From Bacteroidales bacterium UBA4621 (lineage in GTDB: Bacteria; Bacteroidota; Bacteroidia; Bacteroidales; Paludibacteraceae), in NCBI GenBank assembly GCA_002387325.1, contig DGIN01000079.1, positions 3,297 through 24,850 on the forward strand: a stretch of DNA of 21,554 bases, read 5' to 3'. Of this stretch, positions 1 to 8,136 are shown in pieces. Under the pieces are notes generated by a model that was not told where the DNA came from, searched no databases, and worked only from the letters and a program-made list of their open reading frames with translations. Both the position numbers and the translations under genes were made by a program. Numbering within the stretch: the first letter of the stretch is position 1; the number at the start of each line of letters is the position of its first letter.

Positions 1-32
1 TTTCTACGTCCTTTCTACGTCTTTTCTACGTA
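1..32. repeat. Three short tandem direct repeats at window edge
   Basis: The window opens with three consecutive copies of a 10-11 base unit, (T/C)TTTCTACGT followed by C or A. The array may continue to the left, so its real copy number cannot be seen. It lies about 95 bases downstream of the ComM-like gene stop codon. Positions 33-126 hold nothing else clear apart from a weak TGCATA/TATGCA inverted repeat near position 67. Confidence 0.6.
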
Positions 33-126
33 ATGGATATATGGAGGTACGGAAATTGCATATACTGCATACTTTATGCATAAATTTCATTATCCATAGA
101 GATTGCTATTTTAAGGCTTATCGTGG

Positions 127-1680
127 TTATCCAGCCCATGTTGATCGGTCGAGTGACCTGTATCCGATGGCTTCGAGCAGATGTGCGGCAGAGATATTCT
201 GTTCGCCCGAGAGGTCGGCGATGGTGCGTGCGACTTTGAGGATGCGGTCGTATGCGCGTGCGGACAAGCCGAGCCGGTTCATAGAGTAGGAAAGGAGGTT
301 GTCGCCCTCGGCATCAACGTGGCAGTATCGGCGTAGCATTTGCGGTGTCATCTGTGCGTTGCAGTGTACGGTAGTCTCTGCAAACCGCTCTTGCTGGATA
401 TGGCGTGCCGCTACTACCCGCGCACGGATGGCGGCTGACGATTCTCCCGGTTGTAGCGTGCGGAGTTGGTCGTACGGTACGGCTTGTATCTCGCACTGGA
501 TGTCGATACGGTCGAGCAATGGTCCTGATACACGGCTCAAGTAGCGATGTACTTGTGCGGGTGTGCAGGTACAGGGGTGAGCCGGGTTGTTTTCGCCATA
601 ATGCCCGCACGGACAAGGGTTCATAGCCGCCACGAGCATGAACGATGCGGGAAATTCGATAGACATCTTGGTGCGTGCGATGGTGATTTTGCGGTCTTCG
701 AGCGGTTGGCGCATAACTTCGAGTGCAGTTCGTTTGTATTCGGGGAGTTCGTCCAAAAAGAGTACTCCGTTGTGTGCCAGACTTATTTCTCCCGGTTGCG
801 GATTGCTTCCACCTCCGACGAGTGCCACATCGGTGATGGTATGGTGGGGGCTGCGGAACGGTCGGCGCACGATAAGCGATTCGGTATTGCCCATTCTGCG
901 ATTGAGCAGTCCTGCCACGGAGTGTATTTTTGTGGTTTCCAGTGCTTCTTCGAGTGTAAGCGGCGGGAGTATAGACGGCAGTCGTTTCGCCATCATGGAT
1001 TTTCCGGCACCCGGTGGTCCGACCATCAGCATATTATGTCCGCCGGCAGCCGCCACTTCCATTGCTCGGCGGACGTTTTCCTGCCCGCGTACATCCGCAA
1101 AATCGAGGTCGGTAGAAAAAGCCTCCTCACGGAAAAGCAGATCGGTGTCGACGCGGGTGGGTTCAAACTGCTGTTCGCCGTTGAGGAAGCGTGCCACATC
1201 GAGAATGGTTTCCATTCCATAGACTTTCAGTCCGTCCACTACAGCGGCTTCGCAGGCGTTGGCAGCGGGGAGTATGAGTCCGCGAAATCCCTCTTTCCGT
1301 GCGCAAAGTGCAATGGGCAATGCGCCTCTGATAGGTTGCAAAGAGCCATCAAGGCTCAGTTCGCCCATAATCATATACTTGTCCAGCAGTTCGGCCTTGA
1401 CTTTTTCCTCGCCTGCCAACATTCCGATGGCAAGCGGCAGGTCGTAGGCGGCCCCTTCTTTTTTGATGTCTGCGGGAGCCATATTGACGGTGAAGGCTCT
1501 CTTGGGAGTTTCATAGCCATTGACATTGAGTGCGGCAAGGATACGCTCGTGTGATTCTTTGACGGCATTGTCCGGCAGTCCGACAAGCGTAAAATCAAAT
1601 CCCGGTACAGCATGTACTTCTATTGTTACCAAGACAGCATCAATACCAACGGGTGCTGCACCGTACGTTTTAATCAGCAT
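127..1680 (-). CDS. comM: YifB/ComM-family Mg-chelatase-like AAA+ ATPase
   Basis: The protein has 517 residues, the usual length for this family. The N-terminal ChlI-like domain (about 1-170) has the family signature VGLPDNAVKESHERI at 33-47. The AAA+ module follows, with Walker A GPPGAGKS at 221-228 and Walker B VLFLDE at 306-311. A Cys cluster (CPCG...HPCTC, 356-372) precedes the C-terminal helical domain. In Proteobacteria ComM is a hexameric helicase that promotes branch migration during natural transformation; the Bacteroidota role is inferred only from the family. The ATG shares its A with the TAA of tamB (TAATG), so translation is probably coupled. The assignment to the family is secure, a competence role is not. 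Confidence 0.93.
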   Translation of the reverse strand: MLIKTYGAAPVGIDAVLVTIEVHAVPGFDFTLVGLPDNAVKESHERILAALNVNGYETPKRAFTVNMAPADIKKEGAAYDLPLAIGMLAGEEKVKAELLDKYMIMGELSLDGSLQPIRGALPIALCARKEGFRGLILPAANACEAAVVDGLKVYGMETILDVARFLNGEQQFEPTRVDTDLLFREEAFSTDLDFADVRGQENVRRAMEVAAAGGHNMLMVGPPGAGKSMMAKRLPSILPPLTLEEALETTKIHSVAGLLNRRMGNTESLIVRRPFRSPHHTITDVALVGGGSNPQPGEISLAHNGVLFLDELPEYKRTALEVMRQPLEDRKITIARTKMSIEFPASFMLVAAMNPCPCGHYGENNPAHPCTCTPAQVHRYLSRVSGPLLDRIDIQCEIQAVPYDQLRTLQPGESSAAIRARVVAARHIQQERFAETTVHCNAQMTPQMLRRYCHVDAEGDNLLSYSMNRLGLSARAYDRILKVARTIADLSGEQNISAAHLLEAIGYRSLDRSTWAG

Positions 1681-4600
1681 TATTCAGAGGGAGTTATTTG
1701 TGTTGAGTCGTTTTGTGTTTTGGCGGCTTTTTTTGCTGCTTTGCGCTGTTGCCGTTCCATTTTCTGCCGTTGCAAGTCGTCTTTGGCGGACCAGTTGAAA
1801 TCGTGTTTCCATACAAATCCGATGCCCTGAATGGTGTTGGCCTGGCGGAGCGAGTACTTGTCCACGGTATGGGTGTAGGCTTTGAGACGCAGTTTTCCGT
1901 CCTCTGTGAGCATAACCTCGGCATCGAGGTCGCCGAAGAAAGGTTGGTTGGCGATGTCGTTGTATCGATAGCCCACGTTGCCGTTGATGACCAGGCGGTC
2001 CACGGGCTGCAACTGGAACTGCGCCTCGTATTCCTGCGTGGCATCGGCACCTTCTCCGTCAGTGCGTATATTCACGCCCATTGTAAAGACATTGGTCAGT
2101 TTGCTCAGCCATGTGTTGATTTGTCCAGTGATAGTGGACGACAGGAGCGAATAGGTGTCGTTGAGTCCGGCATACTGCTGTGAATTGGACATATATTCGG
2201 GTGTAAAGAACCGCCCGAAAACAAGCAGATAAACGACTTGCCGCATCAACATCTCATCGGTGTTGATGATAGACTGCACCTGATTCTGTATGGTTTCGTC
2301 GGACAGTGGCAGTTCTATACCGAAACGCATGGTAGGTTGCATCAAGTTGCCCGTCATAGTGAGACACGTATTGACCGGTACATTGGTGCGGGTGGTTGCC
2401 AGTTGGCTGATTTCGCTGCCGAAAAGGTCTTTCAGACTGGCGGTAACACGGTATTTGGCGGTAACGTTCAGTTGCGGTGTCATCGGGTTGCCCGACCACA
2501 GGATATTTCCGCCTTCGGCGATGGTGAACTGCCGCCGAATGACATTTCCGACCGTGAAATCGAGCGAACCTTGCCGGATAGTGTAGTTACCCATCAAGCG
2601 GATGTCATCGTTTTGCGAGTCGTAGGTAAAACGGATAGCCCCGTCCCCGCGTGCCTGGATCATATCTCCGTTGCGTTCACCGAGCATCAGTTGGAAAAGC
2701 AGGTTGGGGTCGGCTTCCACATTGAGTGCTATCTGCATACGCATAGACGAGTTGATTTTAGCCAACTCTTCACGCAGGTCGTCTTCATCGTCCTCGTTTT
2801 TCGGCAGTTGCCTGACGACCGCATTATGGTCCACAAATGTGATGAAGTTGTTGTCTCCCGCAGAGGAAGCATAGTCTATCGAAAAGCGGAAGCGCGATTT
2901 GCCTGTGGTGCGTGCATCGGCGGTTATTTTCACTTCATCCTCGTTTCCAATGATGTGTGCATCCCCGTTGGCATAGACACGTCCCTGTAGCATTTCACCC
3001 GCTTTGTCAGGAAGGTTAAACGCAAGAGCATCAAAGACTTGTATGTCGAAATTGTATTTGAAATCTTTGAATATATTGTGTGTCAAAGCACCATTCAGAT
3101 GCAGTCGGTGTCCCTCTTCGTCGTACAGGTCGAGGTGGTTGAACCGAATAGACGTGGAGTCCATAAAGACGGAGTCATTCAGATAGTAACGGCATCCGGT
3201 ATAAGGGATGGTCAGTCCGGCATTGATGGCTTTGGCGCGTGTCTCCACCCATGTGCGTTTGATGTTTCCTTCGCGTTCCCCAAACACATGTACCATACCG
3301 CTTCCGTATCCTGATATATCGGTGATGATACCTTGCGTCCAATGGTTGATAAAATCAAGCGGAACGGAGTCTGGGTAAATCATCAGTCCCCATTTGCCTT
3401 TGTTGGTCTCCACATTTCCGTCCACGTGTGCCAGCAGCCGTGAGTCTTTGACCACATCGCCATTGATAATGATATTTTTGGTAGTCTTGTCCAATGCAAT
3501 GGTGGCGACAGCATCTCCCATATAGGTGTCATTGAGCATGGCGGAATCGAGACGTACATCTGCTTCAAAGACGGGTTTTGAGAACAGGCTGTAGAGAGTA
3601 GCCCAACCGGTCAGACTGCCGCCTAATTTGAGTGATTTTTCGGGCAGAACAAACGGGAGGACATATCCGGCATCGATGTTACCTAACTCAATACGCAGCG
3701 AGTCGGTGGCACGTTTGGATGCCATACCCGTTGCGCTGACAAACTGGTGCGCTGCCCTGATGTTGAAATTCCGGATACCGAGCGTAGTGTCGGCTACGCA
3801 ATACGATATATGGCTGTCGCTGATAGTGTAGGCGGAGTCGCGCAACTGAAATTGAGACGGCTGTATGTGTATATCTATCAGCGGTTTGCCGGCATATTGC
3901 GCAAAGCGGGTCAGCATACGTATATCTCCTCCATAGACGTGTTCCGCCGAGTCGGTTTGGTGGAGTGTGAGGCGGGTGGATAGCGAGTCGCCCGCCGCCG
4001 TAGCACGGAGCATAGCACCCATGTTGAGTGCTTCGGCTGCTATTGACATGTTGGCAGTATTGCCTACATTGTCAAGCGAGAGAGTGATGTCTTGTATGGT
4101 CTTTCCACCTGTGCGCACACCGGGGGCATAAACCATCAATCCAAAAATGTTTTTGTCTTCGTGCAGGAAGCCTTTGATGACGGGTTGGTCGTTGAGGCGC
4201 ACCGGCAGACGCAATACGCGCTGCAAAGCCCGCAGTTTATGCCCGTATATATACCAGTCAATGTGTGCATCGGTCGGTTGCGTATGTTGGATACGGTGCT
4301 GTTCTTTTGCGGAAAAAGCACTTGGCAGATAGCGCACAGCCTGACGCAACAGCATATCCGGTATGTCGGCATAACGGAATTGTCCGTTTATACCTGCGGT
4401 CATATAATCGCTTGTCAGGAGTATCTGTTTTTGCCTGCGGTCTCCGGTTTGGACAATGAGTTTGAGTTGGTTCATCAGCACGGAGTCGTTGGCGTTGCGC
4501 AAGCGGGTGGAGTCAATGACCAGATAACCATTCATCTCATCGAGATTGCGCCCGCTGAGGTTTACCGCCATTGTGCTGCTAATTTCCATTTTCTCCAATT

Positions 4601-6218
4601 TTGGCGACAGTTGCAGAACACCCGGGCGGAGACGTACCAAACGCAGGTCGCAGTTGATGTCGGGTTGTTTGTGCGTCAGATTCACCAGACCGGAGAAATA
4701 CATCTCGATGTTCTCATCGTTGATACTGAAAGTGCCGTCGTAGCGTTGCGGACGGAACTGTCCTTTGGCACGCAGTTCCTGGTAGGTGTAGTCTTTATAA
4801 GTGATGTTGCGGATATGTGCATCGATGTTGCCGGAAGCCTTTCTATCAGCCATTTTCCCGTGTGAACGGACATCCAGCGAGATGGGTCCCAAGTCCGTAC
4901 TACCCAATAGTTTGCCGAGTTGAAAGCGCTTGGTTGCTATGCGGGCATTGTAGGTTAAGTTACCAAATACGGAATCGGATTGCAGTTGCCCGTCGGTGGA
5001 AATCACCCCCAAAGCAGTGCGGAACGCCCCACGCAGGGTCATATCGTGCAGGCGTCCGTCTATCTGTCCGCGGTAGTGGATGTCGCCTAACCGGTGTACC
5101 TCTTTGGCGAGGCGGTAAGGGCGGTTATTCAGGTCGCTTAAGAAATCCTGTAGCAGACGTGCATTGACGAACAGATCTTGGCAACTCATTTTCAGATACG
5201 GGTCGCTGATGTCCGGCAGCCCGAGTGCCGTCAATGCCCCAAGGAAAAGGCGTTGGTTATCGTAATAGAGAGACAAGTTTTGCGCTTGAATACTATCCAG
5301 CGTACCGGCGATGTCGCCTGTCATGCGTACAGGTTTGTCCAGAGTACGCAAGGCAGGTGCCACTAGTGCCAAATCGCATGGGGTAACTTCTGCATGGGTA
5401 ATATGCAAACTGACGGTGTTACCCTCTGTAAGTAGATGCCCTACTTTCGTCGAATGGTCGATTGTACAATGCTCGTTATGTTCTTGGTTCTTTGTCCATT
5501 GTTCTTTGTTCATTGTACATTGCACCCCGCTTGCGTCCAATTCCGACTTGGGCAGACGGACATACAGGCGCGGCATAGCGAGCAGGGTGTCGTTGTACAC
5601 AAGCCGTGCCTGCAGGTCTTCCACACATAGTTGGTCGGTCGGGTTCTGTACAGCCACCGCCAGGCTGCGCACCTCGGCATCAAGCGAATCGAGCGTAAAA
5701 TGGTACAAGTCCATATAGGCATGATTCAAGTTCGCCTGATAGTCCTCGTAGCGAGCGCGTATCTGCTCTATGCGAATGTCGCGCACCGATAGGAAAGAGC
5801 GGAACGGAGTGCGTTCCTGATCCAAATGGAATGCATCAACAAAGAACTGATAGTTGTATTGTTTATCGGGCAGGCGATAGATGTTTGCCACACCACCGCG
5901 TACGTCCACACGGGAGAAACGTATCTCGTTTTTCCAAAGCGGGAGTGGGCGGAAATGGGCATAAATCTCGTCTAAGTAAAGCAGAGTATCACCCTGTTGG
6001 TCTGCCAGATATATTTTTCGGATACGCAGGCGGGCGGGAAATTTGTATTCCACGCTACCTATTTCGGCTTCCGTACCCAGTCCGCGGCTCAGTTCCGCTG
6101 TTACAAGCCGTACCGCCGCCGTTTCCACTTTGTCGCTCGTCAGTACGCAAACCAGCATAGTCCCCACCAGTAGTAAACTGACGAGCAATACACCCACTAT
6201 GTAGAAAAAGCGTTTCAT
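1680..6218 (-). CDS. tamB: TamB-like translocation and assembly module protein (DUF490)
   Basis: This very long protein (1512 residues) has an N-terminal signal anchor (about 5-25, hydrophobic after MKRFF) and a long beta-rich periplasmic body. The TamB C-terminal domain lies at roughly 1180-1450, including YTIRQGSLDFTVGN and LMQPTMRFGIELPLSDE. The tail is Lys/Arg/Gln-rich. TamB proteins bridge the inner and outer membranes and help insert outer-membrane proteins or move lipids. I chose the ATG at 6218 because it begins directly with the signal anchor; an in-frame ATG lies four codons upstream. A TTG-type promoter sits just upstream at 6244-6275. Residues about 232-248 (CTMNKEQWTKNQEHNE) are encoded by an intergenic-type 7-mer repeat and look like an in-frame insertion. 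Confidence 0.93.
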   Translation of the reverse strand: MKRFFYIVGVLLVSLLLVGTMLVCVLTSDKVETAAVRLVTAELSRGLGTEAEIGSVEYKFPARLRIRKIYLADQQGDTLLYLDEIYAHFRPLPLWKNEIRFSRVDVRGGVANIYRLPDKQYNYQFFVDAFHLDQERTPFRSFLSVRDIRIEQIRARYEDYQANLNHAYMDLYHFTLDSLDAEVRSLAVAVQNPTDQLCVEDLQARLVYNDTLLAMPRLYVRLPKSELDASGVQCTMNKEQWTKNQEHNEHCTIDHSTKVGHLLTEGNTVSLHITHAEVTPCDLALVAPALRTLDKPVRMTGDIAGTLDSIQAQNLSLYYDNQRLFLGALTALGLPDISDPYLKMSCQDLFVNARLLQDFLSDLNNRPYRLAKEVHRLGDIHYRGQIDGRLHDMTLRGAFRTALGVISTDGQLQSDSVFGNLTYNARIATKRFQLGKLLGSTDLGPISLDVRSHGKMADRKASGNIDAHIRNITYKDYTYQELRAKGQFRPQRYDGTFSINDENIEMYFSGLVNLTHKQPDINCDLRLVRLRPGVLQLSPKLEKMEISSTMAVNLSGRNLDEMNGYLVIDSTRLRNANDSVLMNQLKLIVQTGDRRQKQILLTSDYMTAGINGQFRYADIPDMLLRQAVRYLPSAFSAKEQHRIQHTQPTDAHIDWYIYGHKLRALQRVLRLPVRLNDQPVIKGFLHEDKNIFGLMVYAPGVRTGGKTIQDITLSLDNVGNTANMSIAAEALNMGAMLRATAAGDSLSTRLTLHQTDSAEHVYGGDIRMLTRFAQYAGKPLIDIHIQPSQFQLRDSAYTISDSHISYCVADTTLGIRNFNIRAAHQFVSATGMASKRATDSLRIELGNIDAGYVLPFVLPEKSLKLGGSLTGWATLYSLFSKPVFEADVRLDSAMLNDTYMGDAVATIALDKTTKNIIINGDVVKDSRLLAHVDGNVETNKGKWGLMIYPDSVPLDFINHWTQGIITDISGYGSGMVHVFGEREGNIKRTWVETRAKAINAGLTIPYTGCRYYLNDSVFMDSTSIRFNHLDLYDEEGHRLHLNGALTHNIFKDFKYNFDIQVFDALAFNLPDKAGEMLQGRVYANGDAHIIGNEDEVKITADARTTGKSRFRFSIDYASSAGDNNFITFVDHNAVVRQLPKNEDDEDDLREELAKINSSMRMQIALNVEADPNLLFQLMLGERNGDMIQARGDGAIRFTYDSQNDDIRLMGNYTIRQGSLDFTVGNVIRRQFTIAEGGNILWSGNPMTPQLNVTAKYRVTASLKDLFGSEISQLATTRTNVPVNTCLTMTGNLMQPTMRFGIELPLSDETIQNQVQSIINTDEMLMRQVVYLLVFGRFFTPEYMSNSQQYAGLNDTYSLLSSTITGQINTWLSKLTNVFTMGVNIRTDGEGADATQEYEAQFQLQPVDRLVINGNVGYRYNDIANQPFFGDLDAEVMLTEDGKLRLKAYTHTVDKYSLRQANTIQGIGFVWKHDFNWSAKDDLQRQKMERQQRKAAKKAAKTQNDSTQITPSE
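5463..5525 (-). repeat. 7-mer repeat tract inside tamB, with inverted-repeat flanks
   Basis: On the coding strand, positions 5525-5477 read as seven consecutive 7-mers of the form G(A/G/T)(A/G)CAAT/GAACAAA/GGACAAA. This is the same family as the intergenic tract at 11932-12015. The array is bracketed by the 9-base inverted repeat TGTACAATG (5463-5471) and CATTGTACA (5511-5519). It is read in frame and encodes a low-complexity, polar, Asn/Gln/Glu-rich segment unlike the surrounding beta-strand pattern. Confidence 0.75.
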
Positions 6219-6243
6219 GAAGCACGGCACGTATCTATGCGCG

Positions 6244-6275
6244 CAAAGTTACTGCTTTTTTCTGATTTATGCAAG
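6244..6275 (-). promoter_or_regulatory. Bacteroidota-type promoter of tamB
   Basis: On the minus strand a CTTG -33 element (6272-6275) is followed by a 20-base spacer and the -7 element TAACTTTG (6244-6251). This fits the known Bacteroidota consensus TTTG-N19-21-TAnnTTTG. The -7 element lies 25 bases upstream of the tamB ATG, so the leader is short. Confidence 0.7.
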
Positions 6276-6327
6276 TTTGAGGCTTGTTGTGCGGGCGATT
6301 AGGGGCTTTTTATGGGTACAAATACAA

Positions 6328-6364
6328 TTTGGAGACCGATAGCGTAATGCCGTCGGTCTCCAAA
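6328..6364. terminator. Perfect 12-bp inverted repeat, possible terminator
   Basis: TTTGGAGACCGA (6328-6339) and TCGGTCTCCAAA (6353-6364) form a perfect 12-bp stem with a 13-base loop. It lies between the end of the lipoprotein operon and the tamB promoter, a sensible place for a terminator on the minus strand. The sequence that follows on that strand is only moderately T-rich (TTGTATTTG), so it could instead be a protein-binding site or a remnant of a mobile element. Confidence 0.45.
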
Positions 6365-6405
6365 CGGGGGAGAATCTTATAAAAAGATAAAATTTCGAGA
6401 ATTCT

Positions 6406-6419
6406 TCTAATCGATTAGA
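6406..6419. promoter_or_regulatory. 14-bp perfect palindrome, possible operator
   Basis: TCTAATCGATTAGA is a perfect 14-base palindrome. It directly follows a second palindrome, AGAATTCT (6398-6405), in an AT-rich stretch about 130 bases upstream of the tamB promoter. The geometry suits a dimeric DNA-binding protein. No known operator was recognised. Confidence 0.35.
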
Positions 6420-6488
6420 GTATTTATGATTTCTGTTTATTGTAATAGGGCTCAAACTCTACAGTACCATATAGTTGTAACTTTCGGT

Positions 6489-6614
6489 CTATGGGTCAAA
6501 TTGCAGGCTGAAAAGTGTGTTGATGTCCGATGAATAAGGCGTTGCAGACGATTCAAAAGGTTCAGACTAAAAATCGACGTTCAGAAGTGCTCTATGGGTC
6601 ATTTTGCAGGTTGA
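6489..6614. repeat. Direct repeat pair, about 103-base period
   Basis: CTATGGGTCAAATTGCAGGCTGA (given here only as 6489-6511) recurs at 6592-6614 with four mismatches. The two copies start 103 bases apart in gene-free DNA. The sequence between and after the copies shares shorter words (ATTCAAAA, TGTGTTGAT) in a shifted order. This may be the remains of a non-coding mobile element or a decayed tandem repeat; no transposase fragment was seen. Confidence 0.55.
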
Positions 6615-6682
6615 TTTCTTCGTATTTCACTGATATATAGTATTTTGCGGCATTCAAAATCCCTAAAATGTGTTGATAATGT

Positions 6683-6790
6683 CAGAGTACTCTGTTCGCT
6701 CGTTAGGCGAATGACGACGCGAGCCGATAAGGTGTTCTGCTCAAGCCACAGGCTTTCGCCTCGCTACGGCACTCAGTGTGCTACGCACAC
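6683..6790. other. Cluster of four short GC-rich palindromes
   Basis: Within 108 bases there are four back-to-back inverted repeats: CAGAGTACTCTG (6683-6694, perfect), TTCGC/GCGAA (6695-6711), AAGCC/GGCTT with a 3-base loop (6743-6755), and GTGTGC/GCACAC with a 3-base loop (6776-6790). The stretch is GC-rich between AT-rich flanks and lies just downstream of the lipoprotein stop codon at 6845. It could be the 3' end of the operon mRNA, an RNA gene or a repeat element. No meaningful reading frame was found in it. Confidence 0.45.
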
Positions 6791-6844
6791 CTGTCTTACG
6801 CTTCACGTCCCCCAAGGCATCGTCTCTCAATTATTTATTTGTAT

Positions 6845-7696
6845 TTATTTGTAGGTCAGGAAGGTTTTGGCACTGAAGATGTAGCGGTCGTTGGCTATGC
6901 CCTGTTCGTCGCAGACGGAGATGACCTTGATAACACCGAAAGCACTCTGTTTGTCTCCGACAAAGATAACATCGTCGGGTTGGATGTCAATGACCGTATT
7001 GTCGTGCAGCATATTGCGGTAGGTGGCTTGTATGGATGCCACGGTGGCATTGCCATAGTCAAAACTGCCACCTTTGGCGAAATAGACACCCGTGGACGAG
7101 GACCACCTGCGGGAGATTTCGTCTTGGCGCGCGGTATCCTGCTGCGGGAGGTCGCAGAAGGTGTAGGCACTATCCATACTCAGGTCGGAGAAACAGGTAG
7201 ATAGTGTGGAGAAACTGAAGCCGGACTTGTTGCCGGACGCAGCGGAGTACATACTGACCAGCTCGGTGGTGGTGATGTGTCCGTCGCCAGCCGGAGCGAC
7301 ATATACGATGATGTCCACGGGGAGGGACTGACCATCTATGGTGGTGACGGTGAAAGTGAATCGGACAGGCGTTGTGTCGTTGTAGAAAGGCAGCGTATAT
7401 TGCCAGTCGATATGCGCAGATGACTGCCCGATAAAGGTCGTGTCGAACAATTGCTGCGAGGAGTAGTAGGTATCGAAAGCCATCACTTGGATGGTGTTGA
7501 GTGCTATGTCTTCCGACTGTGCCTTGATACTGAACCAGACAGGCAAGCCGGATGTGGCGTAGTACATCTCGTTGGCTTGCGTGACGCCATACGTGGGTTT
7601 GACAATCAGAATGAGCGGGGACTGTTGATCGCATGAAGCCAACAGCCCGCCGCAAAAGATTGCAACCACAAGAAAGAGTGATTGATGATGTTTCAT
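6845..7696 (-). CDS. Putative lipoprotein of unknown function
   Basis: The protein has 283 residues. An N-terminal signal with lipobox LLASC places the lipidated Cys at about residue 22. The mature part is beta-rich, with no catalytic motif I recognise and no membrane segment, so it is probably an outer-membrane-anchored or surface lipoprotein. The ATG overlaps the TAA of the preceding lipoprotein gene by one base (TAATG), which indicates coupled translation within the three-gene beta-barrel/lipoprotein operon. The stop codon and the final Thr-Tyr-Lys come from a duplicated 10-mer, TATTTATTTG (6832-6851). The reading frame and the lipoprotein nature are well supported; the function is unknown. 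Confidence 0.82.
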   Translation of the reverse strand: MKHHQSLFLVVAIFCGGLLASCDQQSPLILIVKPTYGVTQANEMYYATSGLPVWFSIKAQSEDIALNTIQVMAFDTYYSSQQLFDTTFIGQSSAHIDWQYTLPFYNDTTPVRFTFTVTTIDGQSLPVDIIVYVAPAGDGHITTTELVSMYSAASGNKSGFSFSTLSTCFSDLSMDSAYTFCDLPQQDTARQDEISRRWSSSTGVYFAKGGSFDYGNATVASIQATYRNMLHDNTVIDIQPDDVIFVGDKQSAFGVIKVISVCDEQGIANDRYIFSAKTFLTYK

Positions 7697-8121
7697 TACT
7701 TGAGTTTGTAGGTCTTGACCGACATTGTCTCCCTGATGATGCGTCCGCCGTTCATGTACATTACTTCTTTTTTGTGGCAGACGGGAATGGCAAATTCTGC
7801 ATCCGGGTAGGTGTTTTGTACCTTGTAGAGAGCCTTTTGCAGCATATTTGCGCCCATTGGCAATTTGACGGAGAGCGTGGTTTCCGTGAAGTTGCGCGGG
7901 TCGTAGTTGGTGCCGTTGACGGTGTAGATTTTGGTGATAGCACCGTATTTTTTGTACTCTATTTCGACATTGACCGTTCCGAGGTAGATAAGGTCGTCCA
8001 TACCAATTTCGAGCCGCACCTCATTGGGTTTGACGGCAAAACCGGCGTTGTTCTTTTGGCTGACACAGGAGGTTGTGAGTGCCAGAATAGCCAGTAGGGT
8101 GAATAAAAAACTCTTTTTCAT
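7696..8121 (-). CDS. Small putative lipoprotein, middle gene of operon
   Basis: The protein has 141 residues, with signal peptide MKKSFLFTLLAILALTTSC; the lipidated Cys is residue 19. The mature protein of about 120 residues is predicted soluble and contains alternating hydrophobic strand-like segments. I do not recognise the family. The gene starts 15 bases after the stop of the beta-barrel gene and ends overlapping the next ATG. A complex with the barrel and the second lipoprotein is therefore plausible, but this is inference from position alone. Confidence 0.82.
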   Translation of the reverse strand: MKKSFLFTLLAILALTTSCVSQKNNAGFAVKPNEVRLEIGMDDLIYLGTVNVEIEYKKYGAITKIYTVNGTNYDPRNFTETTLSVKLPMGANMLQKALYKVQNTYPDAEFAIPVCHKKEVMYMNGGRIIRETMSVKTYKLK

Positions 8122-8136
8122 ATAGCAAGCGGTTGG

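Noticed and set aside
1..32. CRISPR-like array at the left edge
   Set aside because: The units are only 10-11 bases long, with no spacers between them, so this is a simple tandem repeat.
547..1554. 335-codon open frame on the plus strand opposite the ComM-like gene
   Set aside because: It is antisense to a full-length protein with Walker motifs. Its translation has no domain, is rich in His, Cys and Ser, and shows no promoter.
5463..5525. Frameshift or pseudogene in tamB caused by the repeat
   Set aside because: The frame continues uninterrupted on both sides, with conserved TamB sequence to the C-terminus.
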